Positions 1 to 12,286 are shown, counted from the stretch's first letter. The stretch: 64,000 nucleotides of DNA from Rachicladosporium sp. CCFEE 5018 (GCA_002077045.2 KZ111149.1:282019-346018), one strand, 5' to 3'. The notes: generated by a model not told the origin, from the sequence alone. Translations and numbers: made by a program.

Positions 1-2529
1 GATCCGGCGATGAATGAAGATGGACCACTCTTTCGCGCGACAATGCGATCGCTGGAGCAAAAGACCGGCAACATGCGATTGAGAATGAAGAAGGTTCTTC
101 GGACTGCAGAGGCTGCGGAGATTGCACAGCAGACTTGCAATAACGCGGTGGCAGACTTCACAGATGCGTTGAGAGAAGCGGGAAGCTCGAACGCGAACGC
201 TGTGCGACCTGCGCTCGAGCACTATTTCGAAAAGATCGCCAAGGAGATCTTGCAGTACGAAAGACAGAACGCGGTCAATTTGAGACGGATGATCATCGAG
301 CCGGTGAGTCGACTATACAACAACGAGATCAAGCAGGCCGATGTGAAGAAGCGAGAGTTCGATGAGGAGAGCAAGGAGTACTACGCCTACACGAGCAAGT
401 ATCTTGGGCAGAGGAGCGAAAGTCTTAAGGAGAAGAAGCAGAAGCAGAGCGATGAGAAATTCCAGTACAAGCGACGGACATTCGAGCTGAAGCGGTTCGA
501 CTACTCGAGCTTCATGCATGATTTGCACGGTGGACGCAAAGACCAAGAAGTGCTGTCGCAGCTCACCAAGTATGCCGAAGCACAGTCGAGAAGCTACCTC
601 GTAGCGGCAAAGAAGGTCGAAGAGATGGTACCACAGCTAGACGTACTCATCTCTGAGGTTGCTGCTGCCGAGAAGGACTACCAGCTACGACGCACAGAGC
701 GAGAGGAGAAGCGCCGAGCTCTCGAAAAGAGCACAAAACTCGTCAGCGAGGACGGAGTGATCTCACCTCCTTCATTGTCACACTCGCTGTCAGTCAGTGC
801 TTCTAACCGAACGACCGGACTGGACTCGAGCAGGGTACCCAGCTATGCGTCCAATGGGACAGTCTCGACTTCTCCACCATCAACAGGCGTTGCATCAAGT
901 GCACCATCCAACGGTAGTCTCGTAGCGCCTAGCAACTCAATCTCTGTACTATCGGCCAGCCCGAACTCGAGATTCAAAGGCATTCGAGATCTTGACGACA
1001 CCGGTGGCACGCCCAATAGTGGTGCGTTCAGGAAAGAGGGCTTACTTTGGGCACTCAGCCGGCCGGGTGGGATGGATCCGAAAGGGCTCAACAAGCAAGC
1101 CTGGCACAAGTTTTGGATCGTGCTTGATCAAGGTCGGCTGTCTGAGTATGTCAACTGGAAAGAGAAGTTAGATCTGCACATGGAGCCGATCGACTTGCGC
1201 ATGGCTTCTGTTCGGGAAGCGCGAAACTCAGATCGCCGATTTTGTTTTGAGATCATCACACCGCAGTTCACGAGGATATATCAGGCACCTTCTGAGGAGG
1301 ACATGAAGGCTTGGATTGGTGCCATCAATAACGCTTTGCAGAGTGCGTTCGAGAATCGGAGTACACCAATGGCAAGTCCATCGCCTGCAGCGCACAGTTC
1401 GCATCGGAAGGACATCGCTGCTGTGCTGACCGGCAAGAGCTCGTCGTTCTCGGGTCACCGACAAGTCTCAAACCCGAACCGCAGCGATGCACAGAAGGCT
1501 GTCAATCGCCACGCCACGACAGGTGAGAAGTCTGGGTATAACCGAGCTAGCGTGTCGATCGATCCCGAAGCATCAGCTCTGCTTCAGCGCATTCGCGGTG
1601 CAGATGAGGGCAATCGACTGTGCGCTGACTGTGGGTCTGATGGCAAAGTCGACTGGTGCTCCATCAATCTGGGTGTGCTCCTGTGCATCGAGTGCAGCGG
1701 CATACACCGATCGCTTGGTACACATATCAGTAAGGTGCGATCATTGACTCTAGACACCACAGCCTTCTCCCAAGATATCATCGAGATCCTACTGCTTGTC
1801 GGCAATCGCGTGAGCAACATGATCTGGGAAGCAAAGCTAGATCATTTCCTCAAGCCCTCGCCCCACTCAACGCGCGACCAGCGCCTGCACTTCATCACGG
1901 CGAAGTACTCAGACCGCACCTACGTGACCGCGAACCCCACGGGTGCCCTTGGACCAGACGATGTCCTCTTGACTAGTATCAAGCGGAACGACATCCAGAA
2001 CGTCCTCCTCGCTCTCGCCCTCCGCGCAAACCCAAACGTCCACGACCGCTCCCGAGCAACCCACGCAGTCTACCTTGCCCTCGCTGCCGCCGACCCAGCC
2101 TCTCCCACCGGCGCAGCAACAGCCTCACATACCCGTACACCATCTGGCAGCGGTCTCCGCTCGCCTTCACCTATGCCGGGCGACCGCAAACCCTTCCCCA
2201 TAGCCGAGCTGCTCCTCCAAAATGGCGCCGATATTCCCACAGATCCTGCGCCGATCCTCCTCTCCCAGGCGGCGAAGTCATACATAGACTACAAGTCCTC
2301 ACAACTCAACGGTCGACCGATGTCGACTCTGGGTCCGCGCGATCAGTCCGGCGATATGCTATCAGCCTTACCTAATCTCAACGCCACGAACGGTAGTGGC
2401 GGTAGTGGTAGTCCCTCAGATAGAGCGCTGAAACGTCACAGTGCTGGACATCATAGTAGTGGGTTCTCTAAGATTGCTGGAAGCGGACGGCAGGGATTCG
2501 AGGCGTTGGAGGGCCTGGCGAAGCGGTAG
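1..2529 (+). CDS. csx2: Csx2-like BAR-PH-ArfGAP protein, copy A (5' end outside window)
   Basis: GTPase-activating protein for Arf GTPases at membranes. The visible 842 residues begin inside the gene: the first codons (Asp-Pro-Ala-Met-Asn) match an internal stretch of the fuller copy on piece C, so the Met at base 10 is not the start. In order: a charged helical BAR-like region (residues 1-245), a Ser/Thr-rich linker, a PH domain (about 340-450, containing FWIVLDQGRLSEYVNW), the ArfGAP zinc finger (about 530-650; CADC then CIEC with 17 residues between the pairs, followed by GIHRSLGTHISKVRSL with the catalytic Arg), and an ankyrin-like stretch (about 660-770). The tail is Ser/Gly rich. Family assignment is firm. 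The name csx2 follows the S. pombe protein with the same architecture. Confidence 0.93.
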   Translation, partial: DPAMNEDGPLFRATMRSLEQKTGNMRLRMKKVLRTAEAAEIAQQTCNNAVADFTDALREAGSSNANAVRPALEHYFEKIAKEILQYERQNAVNLRRMIIEPVSRLYNNEIKQADVKKREFDEESKEYYAYTSKYLGQRSESLKEKKQKQSDEKFQYKRRTFELKRFDYSSFMHDLHGGRKDQEVLSQLTKYAEAQSRSYLVAAKKVEEMVPQLDVLISEVAAAEKDYQLRRTEREEKRRALEKSTKLVSEDGVISPPSLSHSLSVSASNRTTGLDSSRVPSYASNGTVSTSPPSTGVASSAPSNGSLVAPSNSISVLSASPNSRFKGIRDLDDTGGTPNSGAFRKEGLLWALSRPGGMDPKGLNKQAWHKFWIVLDQGRLSEYVNWKEKLDLHMEPIDLRMASVREARNSDRRFCFEIITPQFTRIYQAPSEEDMKAWIGAINNALQSAFENRSTPMASPSPAAHSSHRKDIAAVLTGKSSSFSGHRQVSNPNRSDAQKAVNRHATTGEKSGYNRASVSIDPEASALLQRIRGADEGNRLCADCGSDGKVDWCSINLGVLLCIECSGIHRSLGTHISKVRSLTLDTTAFSQDIIEILLLVGNRVSNMIWEAKLDHFLKPSPHSTRDQRLHFITAKYSDRTYVTANPTGALGPDDVLLTSIKRNDIQNVLLALALRANPNVHDRSRATHAVYLALAAADPASPTGAATASHTRTPSGSGLRSPSPMPGDRKPFPIAELLLQNGADIPTDPAPILLSQAAKSYIDYKSSQLNGRPMSTLGPRDQSGDMLSALPNLNATNGSGGSGSPSDRALKRHSAGHHSSGFSKIAGSGRQGFEALEGLAKR

Positions 2530-2847
2530 GGCACTTCGTCTTCGCCTTCGGCTTCGCCTGCTTATCGACCTAGCCCGTTAAGGCGATCGGCTGAGAGCGA
2601 GGCTTTGACCCGGCCAGAGGTCGATATATTACGGCGAGTCTCGACTCGAGGACCTTCCAGGCTGGGCGGGAAGAGGACACGAAGCATGAGGGCGCTACGG
2701 GGAGGGTGGCCAACTGATGGCACATGTGATGTCACTGCGCTGGATGTCATTGTTGAGGGAGCGTTTGCGGTTAAGGGTGGGTTTGTGACTGGTGGGATCC
2801 GGGAAAGAATTCTAGGGCTGAGGAGACGGGCTGAAACGGGGCCGTGA
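2530..2847 (+). other. Open in-frame extension after the ArfGAP TAG stop, copy A
   Basis: Directly after the TAG at 2527-2529 the same frame stays open for 105 codons up to a TGA at 2845-2847. The predicted extension is Ser/Pro rich, then Arg rich (RRVSTRGPSRLGGKRTRSMR), then hydrophobic/Gly rich. Copy B keeps the same length and frame with no indels. It may be 3' UTR, the remnant of a longer C terminus, or a readthrough product; sequence alone cannot decide. Confidence 0.35.
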
Positions 2848-3027
2848 TGGACTGGTCGCCATGTGTTATTGAGTACCGATCGATTGAGTTGCAGGATATG
2901 GCGTATTGTAATGCGTAATGGATAATGATATATAAGCAAGCACATGATGCAAATGCAAAATCTTAGTTGCAACTGACACTTCGAATCTCTTCGTGTTTAA
3001 TGGTAGTACATGACTTCCACAGCGCGC

Positions 3028-3736
3028 TCAAAGTCGATCCTCCTCAGCTTTCCTATGCTCCAAAATCTTCTTGGCAACAGCCGTTCGCTCGTCTCGTAGA
3101 CTTGTGAAGACCTGCACGAAATCCATCAGCACCACGTCGACACCAGAATAGACCCAATGTTGAAGCGTGGAAATAGTCAATACTCACCCAAAACCAAGCA
3201 CACATCTCAAAGAACCCCCAACTGAACACCAAAGAGTTACACACACTCTCCCTGACGCTCATCCCGCCCTTCAGCCCTCCACTCCCCAGACCCACCCGAA
3301 AGTTCCCAAGGCCGGGCTCAGGTCCGAGGTAGCCGCCCTCGCGACCAACCCATGAGTAGCCGGTCACGGCGAACATGACAGCAAGCCGTACGGGGACGTT
3401 AGCGAGCCAGTACTCCAGCGCTACGAGCTGATCCAGTCCGGCGGCCGTGAAGTCCGAGACGGCGAAGAGGGAGAGCAGGATGGCGACGAAGGTTGAGGCT
3501 TCGGAGGGTTTTGTGAAGGTCGTGGCGTGGGGCTAGTGATTGAAGATCAGAACGTGTCGAGGTAAGAAGGAGGTTTCGGGTTGGTAGAGAATACGCACGA
3601 GGTGCATCGACTCGCCCAGCATATAGACTACATTTTGGTCTGTGATTCGGGCGGGGTTTGTGAGGAAGAAGTAGGCTGCTGTGAGGTGGAGGAGGGAGAC
3701 TGTGCGGATGAGAGTGTAAGGGGAGAGAAGGCCCAT
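3028..3736 (-). CDS. ILM1: ILM1-family ER membrane protein, copy A
   Basis: Small multi-pass membrane protein of the Ilm1 family, named for increased loss of mitochondrial DNA in yeast. I model three exons: 3736-3599, 3532-3188 and 3111-3028, joined across GT-AG introns of 66 and 76 bp, giving 188 residues. The start MGLLSPYTLIRTVSLLHLTA and the following ADQNVV-like segment (TDQNVVYMLGESMHL) are typical. At least three hydrophobic helices are visible (residues about 8-25, 60-75, 95-115), and the C-terminal WFWVFTSLRDER segment crosses the last splice. Copy B has exactly the same exon and intron lengths, which supports the model. An upstream in-frame Met exists but is less likely. Confidence 0.85.
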
Positions 3737-4138
3737 TCTGGCTAATCTATTATCAGATGACTGAAAGTTGATCGATTCGGATTGGTACGATATGGACATG
3801 TAGCAGGAAAGGAAATCCGAGGCATGAGTCTTGTGCCTGAGGCAGCATTCAGATCATAGCGCGGGCTCGAGGGGAAGCAGACTTCGAGTATGCAGGTAGT
3901 ACAACAGTTGAGACAATGCAGTGCTGATCAATTCCATGTGCATACGCTGAAGTCTTGTATATATGCCCTCAGCAGAGCAGTCGGTCGAGGTAAGCTATGC
4001 AGGTAGTGCCCTTTCGACCTGCACCTCAAGATCATGCTCAGCTTGGTTCTCGGTGGGAACACACAAGCAACGTGAGGCTCTGTTCTTCGAAAACCCCCCT
4101 CTCCTACCGATTTGCTGTATATACCAACAGCCTACTAT
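3737..4138. other. Intergenic stretch, copy A
   Basis: About 400 bases between the ILM1 start and the 3' end of the zinc-finger gene. It should hold the ILM1 promoter. I see no conserved ORF, RNA gene or repeat. Confidence 0.5.
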
Positions 4139-4976
4139 CTACTTAGTGGAAGCGTCTTCCGAAGCCACGCCAATCACGGCAGCCAGTCCCACTCGCATCT
4201 CATCCCAATCGTTGCGCCGCTGTGTCTCCCATCCTTCACGATAACCCTCCAGATGCTCGAATAGCTCGGCCAGTGTCAGAGGTCCTCTAACTTTGCAATC
4301 GGCGGCATCGCAGTTGAATTTCCGGCCAGACTTATGATGCATAGCGAGGACGTGGTCTGTTAGTTTGTCGGCCCGTGGGAAGCTCGGAGGGCGTTGTTGT
4401 CTGAAGCATCCGACTGCTGGACATATGTACTTCTTTGTCCGATCAAGCGTCGAAGACATGTGGCGAAGGAGGTCGGCATTGCGGCCGAACGACCCGGGAT
4501 AATCCAGTACAGGGCAGAGGTAACGTTCCAATAGGTCACCTCTGGTTGGCATCGAGTGATTCGTGGAGAACCGAGGGTGGGTTACGGAGCCAGATGCATC
4601 GAAGTCTCCAATACACAGTCTCCGATCGCTCCTAGAGTTTGATGATACCAAACAACCATTCCATGCTGCGGGATCGCGGCCAGGTTCTTCAACCGGCATA
4701 ACGATCCCTGTTCCCCATGATCAGGTCCTGTTTCTGTAAGCAGACTTACCTCCCCCGCCGTCCATTACCCTCATGGAAAAGGAGGCCAGCTTCGCGTGCA
4801 AGTACGGAGCGTCCAACCCAATCATCCTCGTCGAGCTGCTTGAGAGTATTCTTCGTTGCATGTGAGGCGTAATTCGGTATTGCTGATTGGCTGCAGAACG
4901 AGGCAATCTGGGCAAGAGCTTTCGAGGGGCGTTCATCAGACGTCTGGGGGACGTTGACATGCTTGTGGGTAGCCAT
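4139..4976 (-). CDS. Zinc-finger gene 1 of a tandem pair, copy A (probably decaying)
   Basis: Two-exon gene. Exon 1 (4976-4750) encodes a 75-residue N-terminal part with the motif QLDEDDWVGRSVLAREA, and ends at a GTAAGT donor at 4749. Exon 2 (to 4139) carries C2H2-like fingers ending with KYICPAVGC and ADKLTDHVLAMHH. The acceptor is uncertain because the obvious AG at 4714 gives the wrong phase; an AG near 4640 fits. The first finger here reads CPVLDY...RHMSSTL, so one Cys and one His ligand present in copy B are replaced. A deletion of about 22 bp relative to copy B shifts the C-terminal frame. No function is known; a nuclear DNA-binding role is only an inference from the fingers. Confidence 0.5.
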
Positions 4977-5377
4977 CGAGCTGACGTGGCGCTGGGCTCG
5001 GCGGTCGTGCTTGTGTGGTTGGAGGTACCTGAGGGAAAGGTGCTGGAATTGAGTCGGGGGGGAACGCGCACTTCTCTCCCCGTTGCACCGTCATGTGTCC
5101 TGAAGCGACTCAGCTCACGCTAGCGAAAGGGGGTTCATTGCGAGGTTGCGATACTGTAAGCCACATACAGCCTTCAAATGCGCCCCCGGTTTCACGTGTC
5201 TTGATCGAGAAGCACTGTGAGAGCAACAGAGGTCAACGCTCAGCATGCAAAGACGCCTTCTTACCATACCCATAGCTGCTATCTCTTCTACTCTAAGCAA
5301 GGCTCTCAGCCGTCGAGAGAACTGGACACCGTGCCTGACAGCATTGCACGCCAGCGCTGCTGAGACGAAGCCACTCC
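4977..5377. other. Intergenic stretch between the tandem zinc-finger genes, copy A
   Basis: About 400 bases expected to hold the promoter of zinc-finger gene 1. Short ORFs on both strands are not coding-like. Nothing else is seen. Confidence 0.45.
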
Positions 5378-5914
5378 TCAAGATAGCCTCTGCGCAGCGT
5401 TCCTCAAGGCCGATCGACCATGCAATTCCCGCCCTGCCCAACAGTCTTCCAAATGCACAGCAAAGTCAGCTAGAGGCATAAACCTGTCGTCTTCACATTC
5501 AGTAGCCAGGCATCTGAACTTCGATTTCGTCTGATAGTGAACAGCGAGGACGTGGTCTGTCAATTTGTCCACGCGAGGCTTTGTCGATGAGCACCCCTCT
5601 GCTGGACAGATGTACTGTTTGCCTTTCCCATGTACACAGGCGAGGTGACGATTGAGGTCGCCAGGCTTGGTGAAAGTGGTAAGGCAGTTTGGGTCACAGC
5701 ATCTGTATCGCCTCGGCAGGCTGGTGCGATTCTGTCGAAGAAACCCTCCGCAGAGCCTTAAGGCAAGTTAGCTTTTTTTTAGCTGCACTTACCCGCTCGT
5801 CTGCACTTGTATCTGTTGGGACAAGTATGCAGCTTCGCGCGCAAGTACAGAGCGTCCGACCCAATCGTCCTCTTCCAACTGCATGAGCGTGCGTTGTGTG
5901 GCGTAGGTCGACAT
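5378..5914 (-). CDS. Zinc-finger gene 2 of a tandem pair, copy A
   Basis: Paralogue of the neighbouring gene on the same strand. Exon 1 starts at MSTYATQRTLMQLEEDDW (5914) and carries the shared motif DDWVGRSVLAREA, ending at a GTAAGT donor at 5792. The second exon holds two C2H2-like units (CCDPNC...RHLACVH and YICPAEGC...DHVLAVH) and a third CLATEC unit, then the tail HGRSALRNAAQRLS. The nearest in-phase acceptor gives a 36 bp intron (5792-5757), very short; other in-phase acceptors downstream would give up to about 95 bp. Reading frame is intact, unlike gene 1. Function unknown. Confidence 0.6.
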
Positions 5915-6168
5915 CGTTGATTGGCTGTGTAGTGCTGTAGGAAGAAGGCAACGTAGGGAAGGGCGTCTGGTGCGCTGGCGGGGCGTCGTAGAGCTTAGGG
6001 AACTACGCTTGGCGGGCAGATTTTTATGGTGAGAGCTGCACAACACTGTGAGAGTTGGGTCTGGGAAGGACCTTGATCTTATGTCTTTGTTGCAACGTCA
6101 CGTGCCCAGGAAGGCGCTAGACCCACTACGAAAAAGGGCGTTCGTCTGACTCGGGTCCCTGTGCAGAC

Positions 6169-6383
6169 CTAGGGCTGTAAGTGCAGTGTTGGTCGTCGAT
6201 CAGTCCACCGTCTCAACTTGTGCTCCAGCGGCATTTCACCAAAGCATTCGCCCATGCTCGATATCCACCTCTCCCACGCCCTCATTATCTGCTCATTTGT
6301 CGGCCTCACTACTGATGCCCAGTCACAGCGCTCGTGGCCCCCAAGTTCCAAGAACGACCTCACTGACTTCCGGCCTGCAACTC
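6169..6383 (-). CDS. Small conserved unknown exon, copy A
   Basis: An open stretch of about 70 codons ends in CDWASVVRPTNEQIMRAWERW...GECFGEMPLEHK. It is preceded by a good acceptor (TTACATTGCAG). The equivalent stretch in copy B keeps the frame, and several differences are silent (GAA/GAG, ACA/ACG), which suggests coding. I could not find a conserved upstream exon or start: an ATG near 6510 is not kept in copy B. It may be the last exon of a small gene. Family not recognised. Confidence 0.35.
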
Positions 6384-6642
6384 TGCAATGTAAGAGGGTA
6401 ATTATTCTAAAGCATGCCGTTTTGCAACTGTGGTGATGTCAGCTCCACATTCACAAGCCTACTGTGTATCGCGAATCTGAGCAAGGACAGCGCCCTCTGG
6501 GCAAGCAATGTCATTTCACTCAGCTACGGACAGCTTGCTCCCGAGTATCCACATCCATCCAGCACGACTGCAGCCATCTCGTGCCTGCGCTACGAAGCAC
6601 TGCGCGCTCTCATCAAGCATCCACTGTCTCGCCTTACACGTC

Positions 6643-8576
<1,934 letters not shown>

Positions 8577-9867
8577 ATGTCGGAAGGTGATGCGGAGAGA
8601 GAGCACGCGTTGGAGCAGTACAAGAAGACGCTGCTCGACTCAAGAGAGTGGGAGGCAAAGCTCAAGGCGCTCAGATTAGATATCAAGGGTCTGCAGCACG
8701 ACTTCGACGTATCAGAGGACAACATCAAGGCGCTGCAGAGTGTGGGACAGATTATTGGCGAGGTGTTGAAGCAGCTGGATGAGGAGCGATGTAGGTGATT
8801 GAGATACTGTGGCAAGCGCACAGCAGGTACTGACAGTCAACACAGTCATCGTCAAAGCCTCTTCCGGCCCGCGCTATGTCGTCGGCTGCCGGTCAAAGGT
8901 CGACAAGGCCAAGCTCAAGCAAGGAACGCGCGTTGCACTCGACATGACCACACTCACAATCATGCGCATGCTGCCCCGAGAAGTCGATCCGCTGGTGTAC
9001 AACATGTCACTCGAGGACCCAGGTCAAGTCTCGTTTGCTGGGATTGGTGGGTTGAACGAGCAAATCCGAGAGTTACGAGAAGTCATTGAGCTGCCACTGA
9101 AGAACCCTGAGCTGTTCATGCGAGTTGGTATCAAGCCTCCGAAAGGTGTGCTGCTGTATGGACCACCTGGGACGGGCAAAACGCTGCTTGCGAGAGCAGT
9201 CGCCAGCTCACTGGAGACGAACTTCCTCAAAGGTATGCTGAACACACGAATCACGGACAGCGATACAGTATACTGACAGGATCTACTAGTCGTCTCCTCC
9301 GCCATTGTCGACAAGTACATCGGCGAGTCCGCGCGCCTGATCCGCGAGATGTTCGGCTACGCAAAAGAGCACGAACCCTGCATTATCTTCATGGACGAAA
9401 TCGACGCCATCGGTGGTCGCCGTTTCAGCGAAGGCACATCCGCCGACCGAGAGATCCAGCGTACATTGATGGAACTCCTCAACCAGCTGGACGGCTTCGA
9501 CTATCTCGGCAAAACGAAGATTATCATGGCCACGAACCGACCCGACACACTTGATCCAGCGCTACTGAGAGCAGGCCGGCTGGACAGAAAGATTGAGATC
9601 GGCCTGCCGAACGAAGCCGGGCGATTGGAGGTGCTGAAGATCCACGCAGAGGCTATGGTCAAGGAGGGCGAGATCGACTACGAGAGTGTGGTCAAAATGA
9701 GCGATGGACTAAATGGTGCAGATTTGAGGAACGTGGTAACGGAGGCTGGTCTGTTCGCGATCAAAGATTACAGAGACGCGGTGAACCAGGATGACTTCAA
9801 TAAGGCTGTGAGAAAGGTGGCGGAGAGCAAGAAGTTGGAGGGAAAGCTGGAGTATCAGAAGTTGTAA
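8577..9867 (+). CDS. RPT4: 26S proteasome regulatory ATPase Rpt4, copy A
   Basis: AAA+ ATPase subunit of the proteasome base that unfolds ubiquitinated substrates. Exons 8577-8790, 8846-9232 and 9290-9867, with introns of 55 and 57 bp, give 392 residues. An N-terminal coiled coil (about 1-70) precedes an OB-like region ([15 protein letters not shown]). The ATPase domain has Walker A GPPGTGKT, Walker [13 protein letters not shown], the second region of homology [20 protein letters not shown], and the C-terminal helical lid. Junction codons restore the family sequence exactly (EERF|IVKAS and NFLK|VVSS). Copy B has identical exon lengths. Confidence 0.97.
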
Positions 9868-10441
9868 GAGTGTGGCTGGACACGGGAGCGCGATCATGGC
9901 TGGCAGCTTGCAATGTGGGCACGGGTCCGCGAGTGTGCGAATACGAAGGCGGCAGGATATGTATAACACACTACACCACGAAAGGGTGAATACCAACAAG
10001 ACTTCTGCTTACCAAAGGACGGCCGGATCACTGGACCTGTCTCCCGCCGATGTGCCCTCCACGAAGGGGGAAAGTAAGACCATCAGGTCTCACGTGGCTC
10101 CACGGTCGCAAAGCATGCCGGATTGGGTCGCTCGCTTATGCACGTCTTGGAGCCTCTAGCTCCATAATGAACGCCACGCTCTACAGGAGTACAATAACGG
10201 ATCCTCAAACATCGTTCCTGCATTCTGCCTATATCGCCGACAAGACTCGGGCATGCGGTATTGCAATAGTATGGGCACTTGCGGCCGATGGGCGAGGCAA
10301 GTGGGACGGGAAGACTTTTAAAGGCAGGTACAAAGCAATCCCAGTCCTGCTCTTCTCACTCATATGCGTCCTTCTCTAGCATTCTCACTGCAACTCTTGC
10401 AGTACTCTCTCGCTCTCTAGCTCCCCCCTCTCATCGTGCAA
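9868..10441. other. Intergenic region, PQQ-protein promoter, copy A
   Basis: About 570 bp conserved in copy B. The PQQ-protein side ends with a pyrimidine-rich leader (many CTCT repeats at about 10400-10435), typical of highly expressed fungal genes. A TTTTAAAGGCAGGTAC element at about 10317 is shortened to TTAAAGGCAGGTAC in copy B. No ORF or RNA gene is seen. Confidence 0.4.
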
Positions 10442-12203
10442 ATGCTCCGTCCCACTCTCCTCGCCGCTTCCTACCTCCTCTCCCTCCCCATCGCACACTG
10501 CCATGGCCCTCACCCTCAACTCCAACCCCAATGGTCCGGCTGGGGTGCCAACATCCACAATGACCGCTACATCGCCAGTAGTGCCGTCAACTCCCACAGC
10601 ATCAGCACCCTAACACCTCACTGTCATCAGGCCTTTCCCTACGGTGTCAGCGCCACCCCAGCTCTCCGAGGCAACACAGGCTACTTCCCAACCTGGAACG
10701 GGCTGCTGGTAGCTTACGACTACACCACCTGCACGATCCAATGGCAGACGAACATCACCGCCTATCTGAACAGCTACAAAGTCCCCGATCGCTATCAAGC
10801 TGCCTTCGCCTCGCCGGTCAGCCGCACGAGTCCACAGCTCGATGGACCGACGCTTTATATCGGGACGTTGCGCTACGCCCTGCTTCTGGCGGTTGATGTC
10901 GGGAGTGGCAAGGTCCTCGCTAACGTGCAGCTAAACCCTCACCCTCTAGCTATTGCGACCATGAGCCCCACCTTCCACGACGGCAGGATCTTTATCGGCA
11001 CGTCCAGCGTCGAAGAAGCGGCGACCCAGGATGTGACATACGCTTGCTGCTCCTTCGTCGGGAATTTCGCGGCTGCCACGTTCGATCGTCGACAGAATAA
11101 GTTTGAGACGCAGTGGAATCGCATGATGCTGCCTGAGCCTTATGGCGTTGGACTGTGGAGCGGCGGGGCGATATGGGGGAGTCAGCCTGCAATTGATGAG
11201 AAGAGAGGGCAGGTCTTCATCGCGACAGGGAATGTGTACGATATACCGGCGGATGTACAGAGTTGTGTTGATAAGACTGCGAATGGGAATGAGACGGCTT
11301 GCTATCCGGATACGGTCTGGCAGGAATCTGTTATTGCGTTTGATGTTGGGACGGGGAAGGTGAATTGGATCCAACGGTTGTCGGCACTCGATGCTTGTGA
11401 GTGCACCTCGCTTGCCCTTGCATCAGGCTTGAACCAGAACCAACTAACACTACAATTTAGGGACGCTCGCCTGCCTCGCCCCCCTATACGGCCTCCCGCC
11501 CCAGCCCACCTGCCCTCCCAACCCCGGGCCTGATGCAGATTTCGGCATGGCGCCCTCCTTCATCCCCTCCCACTCCCACGCCACTCCCCACAATTCCGAC
11601 ATTGTCGTCGTAGGCCAGAAGAACGGCTTCCTCTACGCTCTGGACGCTTGCAATGGCACGATCTACTGGTCCACACTCACTGGTCCTGACAGCAGTTCGA
11701 GTGGAGCGCTGATGTGGGGTGTCGCGGCTGATGAGGGAAAAGTGTACTTCACTGCTGTGAATCCGGGGATGATAACGTGGACGCTCCAGCGAAGCGGCGT
11801 GAACACCTCGAACTCTGCGTTCGGCGCCGTCGATTTAGCCACGGGAAAGTTCGCCTGGGAAGTCCCTGCGCCCAATAATTGGACATCCTTCGCGCCTCCC
11901 TCTGTGACCGAGGATGTCGTGCTCGTAGGCGTCTCTGGCTTTCAAGGAGGCGTCGGGAACCCGGGTAGTAAGGGCAGCATCGTAGCCTTGGACAAAGCCA
12001 GCGGAACGCTGTTGAAGCAGGCACAAGCGGAGAGCGTGGTGTATGGTGGTGTGGCTGTGGAGGGACAGTACGTGATGTACGGCGTGGGATATGCGAAGAA
12101 CTTCCAGCTGGCGGATGTGGGGAGCTTTAATGTGTATCAGGTAATCGGCGGGAGAGGTAAGGGATCTGTGGCTGGTAGGGGCGGGGAGGCAGACCCGCAT
12201 TGA
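10442..12203 (+). CDS. Secreted PQQ-type beta-propeller protein (polyvinyl-alcohol-dehydrogenase-like), copy A
   Basis: Predicted extracellular quinoprotein-like beta-propeller. Exons 10442-11396 and 11461-12203, with a 64 bp intron, give 565 residues. The start MLRPTLLAASYLLSLPIAHC is a clear signal peptide; a GTG six bases upstream is not a credible start. Propeller repeats are seen as LLVAYDYTTCTIQWQTNI, LLLAVDVGSGKVLANV, VIAFDVGTGKVNWIQRL, FLYALDACNGTIYWST, AFGAVDLATGKFAWEV and SIVALDKASGTLLKQ, i.e. at least six blades. Several Asn-X-Ser/Thr sites and Cys pairs fit secretion. The family includes bacterial polyvinyl alcohol dehydrogenases and uncharacterised fungal proteins; the substrate is unknown. 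The stop lies 83 bp from that of PDX3 on the other strand. Confidence 0.85.
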
Positions 12204-12286
12204 TATACTAGGCGTGCACTTCGTCTCACGCCGATCAGAGCCTAGACCCAAAGTGTCGAGAATTGAGATGCAACAAGACATTTACA

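Noticed and set aside
313..2285. Several minus-strand ORFs within the ArfGAP gene
   Set aside because: Leu- or Arg-rich shadows of the coding strand with no conserved start or motif.
10436..10441. GTG start of the PQQ-propeller protein
   Set aside because: Fungal nuclear genes use ATG; an ATG two codons later begins a perfect signal peptide.
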